The translations under genes were made by a program, and so were the position numbers. The notes under the pieces are model-generated. The model ran no database searches, was not told the origin of the DNA, and saw only the letters and a program-made list of their open reading frames with translations. Source: DASUGC01 sp035606665 (GTDB taxonomy: Bacteria > Acidobacteriota > Vicinamibacteria > Vicinamibacterales > SCN-69-37). From it: a DNA stretch of 64,000 bases. Positions 8,733 to 16,352 of this stretch are shown here, in pieces. The first letter of the stretch is position 1, and each line of letters starts with the position of its first letter. The DNA lies in assembly GCA_035606665.1 (NCBI GenBank), contig DATNEY010000021.1, positions 1-64,000 of the forward strand, given 5' to 3'.

Positions 8733-9347
8733 ATGGCGCCCGTTATTCCAAAGCCCCGCACCGTCCGGAGCTTCAAGTCAGAAGCTGCGTTCGAGAAATG
8801 GCTCGAAGCCAACCACAATCGCGAAACCGAAGTGTGGCTGAAGATCTTCAAGAAGGACAGCGGTGTGCCGACGGTGACGCACCCGCAGGCGCTGGACGTC
8901 GCGCTCTGCTGGGGGTGGATCGATGGTCTCCGCAAGTCATTCGATGACGAGGCCTTCCTTCAACGCTTCACGCCACGCAGGCCGAAGAGCATCTGGAGCC
9001 AGGTCAATCGCGATCACATCGCACGCCTGACGAAGGCCGGGCGCATGACTTCGTACGGACAGCACCAGGTCGATGCTGCGAAGGCGGACGGCCGATGGGC
9101 CGCAGCCTACGCCCCGGTTCGAGAGACGCGAATCCCGCTGGACTTGCGGAAAGCCATTCAGGCGAATCCGGCGGCTCTTCGGACCTGCCAGAAGCTGGGC
9201 CGGATGAACGTCTTTGCGCTCGCATTTCGGGTGAACAACATGAAGACCGCCGTGGGGCGCGAGCGAAAGATCAAGCAGCTCGTCGACATGCTGGCCCAGG
9301 GGAAGGCAATCCGTCCCGAACGCGGGCTGGGCACGAAGCCGAAGTAG
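8733..9347 (+). CDS. YdeI/OmpD-associated family protein
   Basis: 204 residues. The ATG directly abuts the TGA of the preceding gene, implying translational coupling. The sequence has the family signature: the FEKWLEANH start, EVWLKIFKKDSG, the conserved ALCWGWIDGLRKSFDD, the FTPRRPKSIWSQVN block, and a basic C-terminal half. Members are linked to bacteriocin resistance or envelope stress in some bacteria, but the biochemical activity is not known. No signal peptide or membrane helix, so it is cytosolic. It probably shares a transcript with the DUF3224-MOSC gene. Confidence 0.82.
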   Translation: MAPVIPKPRTVRSFKSEAAFEKWLEANHNRETEVWLKIFKKDSGVPTVTHPQALDVALCWGWIDGLRKSFDDEAFLQRFTPRRPKSIWSQVNRDHIARLTKAGRMTSYGQHQVDAAKADGRWAAAYAPVRETRIPLDLRKAIQANPAALRTCQKLGRMNVFALAFRVNNMKTAVGRERKIKQLVDMLAQGKAIRPERGLGTKPK

Positions 9348-9350
9348 GAT
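9345..9350 (+). promoter_or_regulatory. candidate -10 element for leaderless gene at 9358
   Basis: TAGGAT, 7 bases, then the GTG start at 9358; no Shine-Dalgarno. TAG at 9345-9347 is the stop codon of the YdeI-like gene. Confidence 0.45.
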
Positions 9351-9357
9351 ACGGCGC

Positions 9358-12135
9358 GTGATTCGCCCAAACATCCTCCTCACTGCCGCGCTCGTCGTGT
9401 GCGCCGGCGCAACCAGCTCATCGTTCGTGGCGGCGGCCGGTCAGTGTCGCCTGCCTTCTCCGCCGGCCTCCGCGCAGCCAAACATCTTCACGCCCGCGCA
9501 GGAGGCGATCCTCGGCGAGCTGATCTCTGAGCGCTTCGAGAGCTACCTCCGGGTGATCGACGACGAGCCGTTGACCGCCGTCCTCAGGAGAATCGGCGAA
9601 AGGCTGACGGCGCACCTGCCGGACACCGGGCTCAGGATCCGGATGCAGCTCATCGACATTCCGGACGCGAATGCGTTCGCCCTGCCCGGCGGCCACGTGT
9701 ACGTCTCGCGCAAGCTCGTCGGCCTCACCCGCAGCGAGGATGAACTGGCCGGCGTCATCGGCCACGAGCTCGGGCATCTCGTGTCGCGCCAGGCGACGCA
9801 GAGCATGACGCGCCAGTTGCGTGAAGTGCTCGGCGTCACGTCGGTCGGCGATCGTCAGGACATCCTCGACAAGTTCACCAAGCTCATGGAGAACGCCGGA
9901 CGCAAGCCGTCCGTGTTCAAGACGGAGAGCCACGAGCAGGCGGAGCAGCTCGAAGCGGACCGGCTCGGCCTTACGCTCGTGTCGTCGGCGGGCTACGACG
10001 CGAAGGCGTTTTCGAGTGTGTTCGACCGTATTGCCGGCACGGGCGGCAACACCGGCTCCTTCTTCTCGCGGATGTTCGGCACGGCGAGTCCCGATTCGCG
10101 GCGTCTCGGCGACATGATGAAAACGGCGTCGACGCTTCCAGCGGACTGCATCTCGCCGGCCGGCTCCGACCCCGCGGCGTACCGAGCGTGGCAGCTGGCC
10201 GTCACGATGGCCTCGATCGCGAGCCGGGAAGAGAAGATCCCGGGGCTCTTCCGTCAGGTGCCGCTGACTCCGTTCCGCGATCGGATCCGGCACGTCCGCT
10301 TCAGCCCGGACGGGAAATACGTGCTGGTGCAGGACGACGCGACAGTGTCGGTGATTCAGCGGCAGCCGTTCGAGTTCCGTTTCAGCATTCCATCGGGCCG
10401 CGCGCGATCCGCCGAGTTCACGCCGGACTCAGCGACTGTGGTGCTGCATACGTCGGATCTCCGCGTGGAGCGCTGGTCGGTCGCTTCAAAGGCGGTGGCC
10501 GATGTCTACGATCTGTATTGGCCGAAGAGCTGCTACGAGAGCGCGGTCTCACCTGATGGGCGCACGGTCGGCTGCGTCGATACGGATGGCGACCTCACGA
10601 TCATCGACGCCGCGTCCGGCCGCAATGTCTTCCAGAAGAAGAACTTCTATCAAGTGAGCCCTTTCGAGCTCCTGCTGCGTGCGTTTGCCGGAATGGCGAA
10701 CACGCGTACGTCTGGCTCCCTGTCGCTCAAGTTCTCGGCAGACGGCCGCTTCTTTGCCGCCGGCTATGAGGGCTTCAACAGCAGCGGGACACTCGCCTTT
10801 GACGTCTCGAAGAGCGCCGTGATTCAGCTCAAGGATCCGGCGAGGCGCCTGCTCACGGCGAGTTTCACGTTTATCAGCGGCGACCGGCTGGTGGGACTGA
10901 ACGCCCGCGAGCCGGCAAAGTCAGGCGTCGTTGCGCTGCCCGAGGGCAACGTCGTGGAGTCGATGGCGTTGCCTGCCGCGGTACTCGATCGCGCGGCGCA
11001 GCCTCGCTTCGTCGTGATGCGACCCTGGCAGGCGTATCCCATCGCGCTCTTTGACGTTGAGGCAGGCCAGCCCAAAGTCGGGTTCGAGACGCTTGCACTC
11101 GATGTCTTCGATGACCAGTACGTGACCGACACCGGCATCGGTGAGATCGGTCTGTTCGCGGTCGAGGGCAAGAGAGTGCTGTCCCGGGTCAAAGTCGATC
11201 CGTCGCCGATCACGCGTGTTCGAACGGCGGCTGTGTCATCTGACTTTCGATGGCTGGCCATCTCCGGTGCGACGCGCGCGGCGGTCTGGGACCTTCGCGG
11301 TCAGCTGCCGGTAGCCTACATGCGCGAGTTCGACGGATCGTTCTTCGATCCGGGCGGGCAGTTGTATGCGGACCTGCCGAGGGCCGGCGCCGAGCCACGC
11401 GGTATCGTCCGCTTCGACCCCCAGTCGAGAAAGGTCGCGCTGGCGTCGCGCCTCGATCCCAGAACTCGGGCGGCGCAGTACGGCCCGTGGCTGTTGTTGC
11501 AGGACACCGGGATGGCGATCATGCCGACGAGCGTCGCCTATGAACTGCGCGATGTGTCCAAGTCTGCGCCGCTCTGGACGAGGAAATTCGAGCGCGAGAT
11601 GCCGAACGACTACTGGCTGCATCCACTCGGCGACGGCTTTGTGTTCGTGTGGGCCGCCGACTCACCGGGCGGCCGCACTCGCGTGGCCAGGGACGAGCGG
11701 CTGAAGAAGACGGTCGATCGCGGAGATCTCAAAGGAGACTTTCTGCTCGAGGTCGTCGATGCCGCGACCGGGAATCCGCGCGCGAACGTCCTCGTGGAAA
11801 CAGGGAAAGGCTCGTTTCATGTGGATGGCGTGCTCGTCCGCGGCGACCGGATGTTCGTCACGGATTCGCTCGGCCGCGTCCTGTCCTACTCGCTGTCAAC
11901 CGGTGAGGTCGACGGCTATGCCTTTGGCGCGAGTCCGGTGGTCTCCGCCGATGGCGGCGCGCTGGCGCTCGAGACCGGTGAGGGCCGGCTGGCTGTGGTG
12001 GATGCAAAGACGATGGCGCGGAAGGCCGACTTTCGATTCAAGCACGCAATCGTATTTACGGCGTTTGGTCCCGACAGTGCGAGTCTGCTGGTCGTGACCG
12101 CGGATCAGACCGCGCACGCGATCACGTTGAAGTAG
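9358..12135 (+). CDS. secreted M48-family metalloprotease fused to a beta-propeller
   Basis: 925 residues from GTG. The N-terminus is a signal peptide (hydrophobic to about residue 27). A zinc metalloprotease domain (about 45-280) has HELGH (His136, Glu137, His140) and a third ligand Glu199 in EQLEADRLG, the M48/Oma1-BepA pattern. The remaining two-thirds (about 300-925) is a series of WD40/TolB-like blades (for example RHVRFSPDGKYVLV, SAVSPDGRTVGCVD, SLKFSADGRFFAAGY). M48 proteases of the periplasm act in envelope quality control; their usual partner domain is TPR, so a C-terminal propeller is a less common arrangement. It may recognise unfolded envelope proteins. Catalytic residues look intact. 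Confidence 0.82.
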   Translation: MIRPNILLTAALVVCAGATSSSFVAAAGQCRLPSPPASAQPNIFTPAQEAILGELISERFESYLRVIDDEPLTAVLRRIGERLTAHLPDTGLRIRMQLIDIPDANAFALPGGHVYVSRKLVGLTRSEDELAGVIGHELGHLVSRQATQSMTRQLREVLGVTSVGDRQDILDKFTKLMENAGRKPSVFKTESHEQAEQLEADRLGLTLVSSAGYDAKAFSSVFDRIAGTGGNTGSFFSRMFGTASPDSRRLGDMMKTASTLPADCISPAGSDPAAYRAWQLAVTMASIASREEKIPGLFRQVPLTPFRDRIRHVRFSPDGKYVLVQDDATVSVIQRQPFEFRFSIPSGRARSAEFTPDSATVVLHTSDLRVERWSVASKAVADVYDLYWPKSCYESAVSPDGRTVGCVDTDGDLTIIDAASGRNVFQKKNFYQVSPFELLLRAFAGMANTRTSGSLSLKFSADGRFFAAGYEGFNSSGTLAFDVSKSAVIQLKDPARRLLTASFTFISGDRLVGLNAREPAKSGVVALPEGNVVESMALPAAVLDRAAQPRFVVMRPWQAYPIALFDVEAGQPKVGFETLALDVFDDQYVTDTGIGEIGLFAVEGKRVLSRVKVDPSPITRVRTAAVSSDFRWLAISGATRAAVWDLRGQLPVAYMREFDGSFFDPGGQLYADLPRAGAEPRGIVRFDPQSRKVALASRLDPRTRAAQYGPWLLLQDTGMAIMPTSVAYELRDVSKSAPLWTRKFEREMPNDYWLHPLGDGFVFVWAADSPGGRTRVARDERLKKTVDRGDLKGDFLLEVVDAATGNPRANVLVETGKGSFHVDGVLVRGDRMFVTDSLGRVLSYSLSTGEVDGYAFGASPVVSADGGALALETGEGRLAVVDAKTMARKADFRFKHAIVFTAFGPDSASLLVVTADQTAHAITLK

Positions 12136-12160
12136 GCGGGGCCTTCGGACGCGGCAAGCC

Positions 12161-12180
12161 GGCGGGGTTGAAGCCCCGCC
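12161..12180. terminator. GC-rich hairpin between convergent genes
   Basis: GGCGGGG and CCCCGCC pair around the loop TTGAAG. It lies between the stop codons of the M48 gene (plus) and the CotH gene (minus) and could end transcription from both sides. There is no long T run. Confidence 0.5.
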
Positions 12181-12187
12181 CTACGTG

Positions 12188-13519
12188 CTACTGCCAGCCG
12201 GCGACCAGGTTACGGACGTAGGCGGCGCGGCTGTCGAGGAAGGCTCGCGGCCCGGGATCGCGGCTGGAGACGACGGCCTCGAGCGCGTCGACGAGCTTCG
12301 TGAGCTCGGCCGACGCAAAGGCCGAACCCGCCAGCTCGCGCACGATCGCCCGGTAACGCGTTGCGACCGCCGGATCGTCGAGCAGCCAGTGGATCAACGG
12401 CTGATCGGGTCCAGCGGGATTCATGATGTCGAAGCTCTGGATCCCGCGGCCGCGGCTGCCAAGGGAGAGATCCTGGTCCCACGGCAGGAACCGGACCCGA
12501 TCATCAGCCGGATCGAGATACAGAAAGAAATTGTGCCCGCCGCGCAGGTAGCTGTCCGTGTTGATGATGAACGCGTTGACGGCGATGTAGCGCAGAAACC
12601 CGTCGACGTCCAGATACTGTCCGATGCGCGAACGGAACAACGCCACGTCGGTCTGTGACACGAGCTTGGAGAATTCGATCATGCGCTCCTGCTCGTGCGG
12701 CGTTGCCTCGCGATCCGGCCTGAGCCTCGAGGTATAGGCGCTCCACACATCGCCGAGGGTGTGAACGCCGCCGCCGAGGCCCTCCGGTTTCATCAGCAAG
12801 CCGTTGCCGGTCGGCAGCACGCGTTCGAGAAATGTCTTGTTGACGTCCTCGATGACGGTGAACAGTCCGCCCGATGTCCTGGGAAAGACCCCGGGAACGG
12901 TGAAGAAGATTTCGGCGTAGGTCGTTCGTGGCGCGGGCACGCCCGCCGCGCGGAAGAGGGCGTAGGCAATCGTCTCGCGCATCTTCGACGTGTCCACGAC
13001 CCCAGGGTGCAGGTTGAAGGTCTTCTCGCCGTCCCACTTGCCGTTGCCGCCGAAGACGTCGAACTTGAGCTTGAAGCTCGCGAACAACGGCGCCGCGGCC
13101 GACGAGCTCGAGAAGCTGAGATTGCCCTTGTAGCGGATGCCGGCGTCCCTGAGCGTCAGACCCGGTCCGTCTTCGATCTGCACGTCGGAGCGGGCCCAGG
13201 GAAAGTACCCGCCAAAACCGTTGCCGATGTGGACGGGCCGCCCGGAGGCGTCCCGATAGTCGGATCCGCCGACGGCCCCCGAGGCCGTACCCCCGCGGGC
13301 GGAACTCGTCTGCAGCACGGCCCACTCACCGGGCGAAATCGTGACGTGGATCTTGTGGACCGTCGTCAACTGAAAGATCTGGTCGCCCGGCGCCCGGCGT
13401 GAGGACGTTGCCTGCGATCCCAGGAGCTGCCCGGCGGGCGCGGCCGCGGACCCGGCGATCGCCAATACGGCCAGGAGAGCCGTGGCGCCCAGACGTCGAA
13501 TCACAGGTCTTGCGAGCAT
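12188..13519 (-). CDS. secreted CotH-family protein kinase
   Basis: 443 residues with an N-terminal signal peptide (ATALLAVLAIAGSAAAPAG). It matches CotH kinases: the N-terminal beta-rich region with I.ISP.EWA.L, the GIRYKGN motif, SFKLKFD, KTFNLHPG, a TVIEDVNKTFLE segment, and the metal-binding FLPWDQDLSLG near residues 345-355. CotH proteins are atypical kinases, known from Bacillus spore coats and fungal invasins. In acidobacteria they are often exported and their substrates are unknown. The ATG at 13519 is only 17 bases from the divergent ATG at 13537; a GTG five codons in would also give a signal peptide. Confidence 0.8.
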   Translation of the reverse strand: MLARPVIRRLGATALLAVLAIAGSAAAPAGQLLGSQATSSRRAPGDQIFQLTTVHKIHVTISPGEWAVLQTSSARGGTASGAVGGSDYRDASGRPVHIGNGFGGYFPWARSDVQIEDGPGLTLRDAGIRYKGNLSFSSSSAAAPLFASFKLKFDVFGGNGKWDGEKTFNLHPGVVDTSKMRETIAYALFRAAGVPAPRTTYAEIFFTVPGVFPRTSGGLFTVIEDVNKTFLERVLPTGNGLLMKPEGLGGGVHTLGDVWSAYTSRLRPDREATPHEQERMIEFSKLVSQTDVALFRSRIGQYLDVDGFLRYIAVNAFIINTDSYLRGGHNFFLYLDPADDRVRFLPWDQDLSLGSRGRGIQSFDIMNPAGPDQPLIHWLLDDPAVATRYRAIVRELAGSAFASAELTKLVDALEAVVSSRDPGPRAFLDSRAAYVRNLVAGWQ

Positions 13520-13523
13520 GTCG

Positions 13524-13530
13524 TACTCTA
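13524..13530. promoter_or_regulatory. overlapping divergent -10 elements for two leaderless genes
   Basis: The heptamer TACTCTA contains TACTCT on the plus strand (7 bases before ATG 13537) and TAGAGT on the minus strand (5 bases before ATG 13519). Neither gene has a Shine-Dalgarno, and only 17 bases separate the two start codons. Confidence 0.5.
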
Positions 13531-13536
13531 ACCGCT

Positions 13537-14682
13537 ATGACGCACAATAGCGCCATGCAGCCGTTTCGTCTCCGCGCGATTACCGCGCTTGCCCTCATAC
13601 TCACCGTCACCGCGCTGGCCGCCGGCCGCGGAGGGGCGGCGCCGGCGGACATTCCGGCCCGGCTCACGGATCAGGAATTCTGGAAACTGACCGAAGACCT
13701 GTCCGAGCCCGATGGGACATTCAGATCCGACAACGTCCTGTCCAACGAGATGGTCTTCGCGCGCCTCGTGCCGGACTTTGTCGCAAAGGTGAAGCAAGGC
13801 GGCGTCTATCTCGGCGTCGGGCCCGAGCAGAACTTCACGTACCTCGTGGCGATGAAGTCGCGTCTGGCCTTCATCACGGACATCCGCCGCGACAACCTGC
13901 ACCTGCATCTCATGTACAAGGCGATCTTCGAGATGTCCGCGGATCGCGCGGACTTTCTCGCACGCCTCTTCAACAAGCCGCGCCCCGCCGGCCTCTCGAA
14001 GTCGTCATCGGTGGCGGACCTGATGAACGCGTACTGGAACGTGCCCACCGCGGACGAGGCCGCGTATGCCGCAAATCTGCAGGCCATCCAGCGCCATTTG
14101 ACCGGCACGCACAAGTTTCCGATGGCGCAGGCCGACCTCGATGGCGTCGCCCGCGTCTACCGTGCGTTTCACTGGTATGGCCTTGCGATGAACTACTCGG
14201 CGAGCCTGCTCCTGACGCCGCAAAGCGGCGGGAACGCCGCGACGTACGCCGACCTGATGAAGCAGGCCGGCGCGAATGGCGAGCCGCTCACGTATCTCGG
14301 CACGGAAGAGAAGTTCGCGTACATCAAGGACATGGAGTCCAAGAACCTGATCGTGCCGGTGGTCGGAAACTTCGGCGGGCCCAAGGCGATCCGCGCGATT
14401 GGCGCGTACCTCAAGAGCCGGGGCACGACGGTGGCCGCGTTCTACGTGTCGACGGTCGAGCCGTATCTCAAGCGCGCCGGGACGTTCGAGACGTTCTGCG
14501 CGAGCGTGGCCACGCTGCCGATGGACGAGTCGAGCATCTTCATCCGGCCCGGTAATCTGCAGAACCTGGTCGCGAGTGGCGCGCAGGTGGCGCCGCCGTC
14601 GCCGGACATGCCGAGGCTCGGGACGTACCAGATCGGCGTCATCATGCAGATGGCTACGGGGTGCGTCGCGCCAGTCCACTGA
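13537..14682 (+). CDS. secreted protein with Rossmann methyltransferase-like fold (LIC_10091-like), function unknown
   Basis: 381 residues from ATG 13537 (MTHNSAMQPFR...); a second ATG at 13555 keeps the signal peptide (ALALILTVTALAAGRGG). After a short lead the segment GVYLGVGPEQNFTYLV followed by LAFITDIRRDNLHLHLMYKAIFE reads like the glycine-rich loop and acidic strand end of a SAM-binding fold, and a later IVPVVGNFGGPKAIRAIGAYL segment adds another Rossmann-like strand. It resembles proteins annotated as LIC_10091 family. An exported protein with this fold is odd, and there is no visible catalytic motif, so the activity is unknown. It may bind a nucleotide-like ligand or be a degenerate methyltransferase. 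Confidence 0.55.
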   Translation: MTHNSAMQPFRLRAITALALILTVTALAAGRGGAAPADIPARLTDQEFWKLTEDLSEPDGTFRSDNVLSNEMVFARLVPDFVAKVKQGGVYLGVGPEQNFTYLVAMKSRLAFITDIRRDNLHLHLMYKAIFEMSADRADFLARLFNKPRPAGLSKSSSVADLMNAYWNVPTADEAAYAANLQAIQRHLTGTHKFPMAQADLDGVARVYRAFHWYGLAMNYSASLLLTPQSGGNAATYADLMKQAGANGEPLTYLGTEEKFAYIKDMESKNLIVPVVGNFGGPKAIRAIGAYLKSRGTTVAAFYVSTVEPYLKRAGTFETFCASVATLPMDESSIFIRPGNLQNLVASGAQVAPPSPDMPRLGTYQIGVIMQMATGCVAPVH

Positions 14683-14685
14683 TGT

Positions 14686-14705
14686 GCCGGGCCTAAAGGC
14701 CCGGC
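14686..14705 (+). terminator. perfect GC-rich hairpin after the 13537 gene
   Basis: GCCGGGCC and GGCCCGGC pair around TAAA, starting 3 bases after the stop codon. A likely transcription terminator or mRNA 3' stabiliser; no T tract follows. Confidence 0.5.
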
Positions 14706-14770
14706 CGACGAGGTTCGCCGTTCCGTAGCGTGGCTCTTCAGGGCCGCCGTTCGGTGCCGATAGACAAAGT

Positions 14771-15787
14771 GTGGGGCCGCTGACGGCGCGACAGTCAAGA
14801 CGTGCAATGTGGTTGCTGACGGCCGTTGCCGTCCTCGTCTCAGGTTGCTCGAAACCCGGAAGCCCATCCGGGCCCAGCGGGCAGGGCACGAGCTCGACGC
14901 TGGCATTCACAGCGTCGCCCATCACCACGAGCGCGATCGAGTTCGTCACCGCGCTTGGGCAGGTTAATCCGCCTGACCACACGCTGCCGACCGATCACAT
15001 CTACTTCTACCACCGGCTGAATCATCCCAACGCGCCCGTGTACGACGTCGTCGCCCCCGCCGGCGGCACGGTGTCTGCGATCCTGAAGGGCAACGACGAC
15101 AAGATCTACGTCAGCGTCACGTCCTCTCAGACCTACTACCTGGGACACGTGATTCTGGACAGCAGCATTCGCCAGGGCACCCAGGTCGCCGCCGGCCAGC
15201 GGCTCGGCGTCACGAGCACGCTCTCGTACGGTCTCGACCTCGGACTCGTAAACAGGAGCGTCACACAGGGTTTCATCAACGCTGCGCGGTACAACGACGA
15301 TTCACTGCACGCAGATGCGCCGCTCAAATACTTCGACGAACCGTTGCGATCGACGCTCTACGGGCTGGTGACGCGCACGGGCCCGGACAAGGACGGCGAG
15401 ATTAACTTCGATCGGGCGGGCCGGCTGTCGGGCAACTGGTTCCTCGACGGACTGCCGGTGTCATCGAGCACGACCTTCGGTTCCGGACCGATGCAGATCT
15501 CATTCGCGCGCGACGCCCGCACTCCCGCCAACATCATCGTCGCCATCGGCGGCACGCTGTCGATGACCGGAATGTTCGGTCTGGGCGCGGGCTCGCCGGA
15601 TCCCGCAGACGTCTCGGCCGCGTCCGGGCTGGTCGAGCTGCCACTCATCGCGCAGGCGTTCGGTGCGGCCTCAGGAGTGATGCTTGTACAGTTCATCGAC
15701 GCCAACACGGTCCGCATCGAGACGTTTCCCGGCGCGACGTCGGGGACGGCGGGATTCACCGGCGCAGCAAAGATTTATCGCCGCTAG
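14771..15787 (+). CDS. lipoprotein with degenerate M23-like (LysM/lysostaphin-fold) region
   Basis: 338 residues from GTG 14771. This start is preferred over ATG 14807 because only it supplies the basic n-region (RQSRR) before the hydrophobic core and lipobox VSGC. After a Ser/Gly linker, residues about 75-180 have the shape of an M23 peptidase domain (DHIYFYHRLNHP, VYDVVAPAGGTVSAI, YYLGHVILD, QVAAGQRLG), but the usual HxGxD and HxH zinc ligands are not recognisable, so it is probably not a peptidase. The C-terminal half has no recognisable family. It is likely anchored in the envelope. Promoter elements are not obvious. Confidence 0.6.
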   Translation: MGPLTARQSRRAMWLLTAVAVLVSGCSKPGSPSGPSGQGTSSTLAFTASPITTSAIEFVTALGQVNPPDHTLPTDHIYFYHRLNHPNAPVYDVVAPAGGTVSAILKGNDDKIYVSVTSSQTYYLGHVILDSSIRQGTQVAAGQRLGVTSTLSYGLDLGLVNRSVTQGFINAARYNDDSLHADAPLKYFDEPLRSTLYGLVTRTGPDKDGEINFDRAGRLSGNWFLDGLPVSSSTTFGSGPMQISFARDARTPANIIVAIGGTLSMTGMFGLGAGSPDPADVSAASGLVELPLIAQAFGAASGVMLVQFIDANTVRIETFPGATSGTAGFTGAAKIYRR

Positions 15788-15829
15788 GATCGCAATCCTC
15801 CTCGAGTCGAAGTGAAGTAAGGTGTGGTC

Positions 15830-16336
15830 ATGGCTACGCCCGCTCCAGACGCCTGGCTTCGAGGACCCATCGCCGGCATTCCGGCACTGCTGCAACCGGC
15901 CGCGCACGCGTTCGTACTGGCGCGCGAGGACGTCGATACAGCGACGTCCGGTCTCAGCCACGAACAACTCTGGAGCCGGCCGAACGGCATCACGCCGCTG
16001 GGTTTCCACTTGGCACATCTCGCCGGCGCCACGAGCAGGCTGATGACCTATGCCACTGGCCAGCCGCTGTCGGACGCGCAGAAAGCGTTTCTCCTGAAGG
16101 AGCGTGCGGTGATGGATACGAAGCCGCAGCTGTCGAATCTCCTGCATGACTGGTATGCCGCCTACGACGCCGCGATGGCGCAGCTTGCGGCGACGCCGGA
16201 GGCCTCGCTCGCCGAAGTGCGTACCATCGGGAAAGCACAGTTGCCGACAAGCGTGATTGGCGCGATCTTTCACGCGGCTGAACACGCCGCCCGCCACACT
16301 GGGCAGATCGTCACGACGGCGAAACTGGTCCGGTGA
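15830..16336 (+). CDS. DinB-family protein
   Basis: 168 residues, four-helix bundle type. The ATG at 15830 is preferred to GTG 15824 because AAGG lies 7 bases upstream. Candidate metal-ligand histidines are His60/His63 in FHLAHLAG and His148/His152/His156 in the C-terminal HAAEHAARHTGQI helix, as in DinB/YfiT metalloproteins. Such proteins are metal-dependent hydrolases or thiol-dependent S-transferases (for example mycothiol- or bacillithiol-linked); the thiol used here cannot be told. Cytosolic. It is convergent with the downstream ADOP permease gene, 16 bases away. Confidence 0.82.
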   Translation: MATPAPDAWLRGPIAGIPALLQPAAHAFVLAREDVDTATSGLSHEQLWSRPNGITPLGFHLAHLAGATSRLMTYATGQPLSDAQKAFLLKERAVMDTKPQLSNLLHDWYAAYDAAMAQLAATPEASLAEVRTIGKAQLPTSVIGAIFHAAEHAARHTGQIVTTAKLVR

Positions 16337-16352
16337 TGGCCGGGGAAAGTCC

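Noticed and set aside
14771..15787. Active M23 peptidase.
   Set aside because: The zinc-ligand motifs HxGxD and HxH are not recognisable; only the fold pattern remains.
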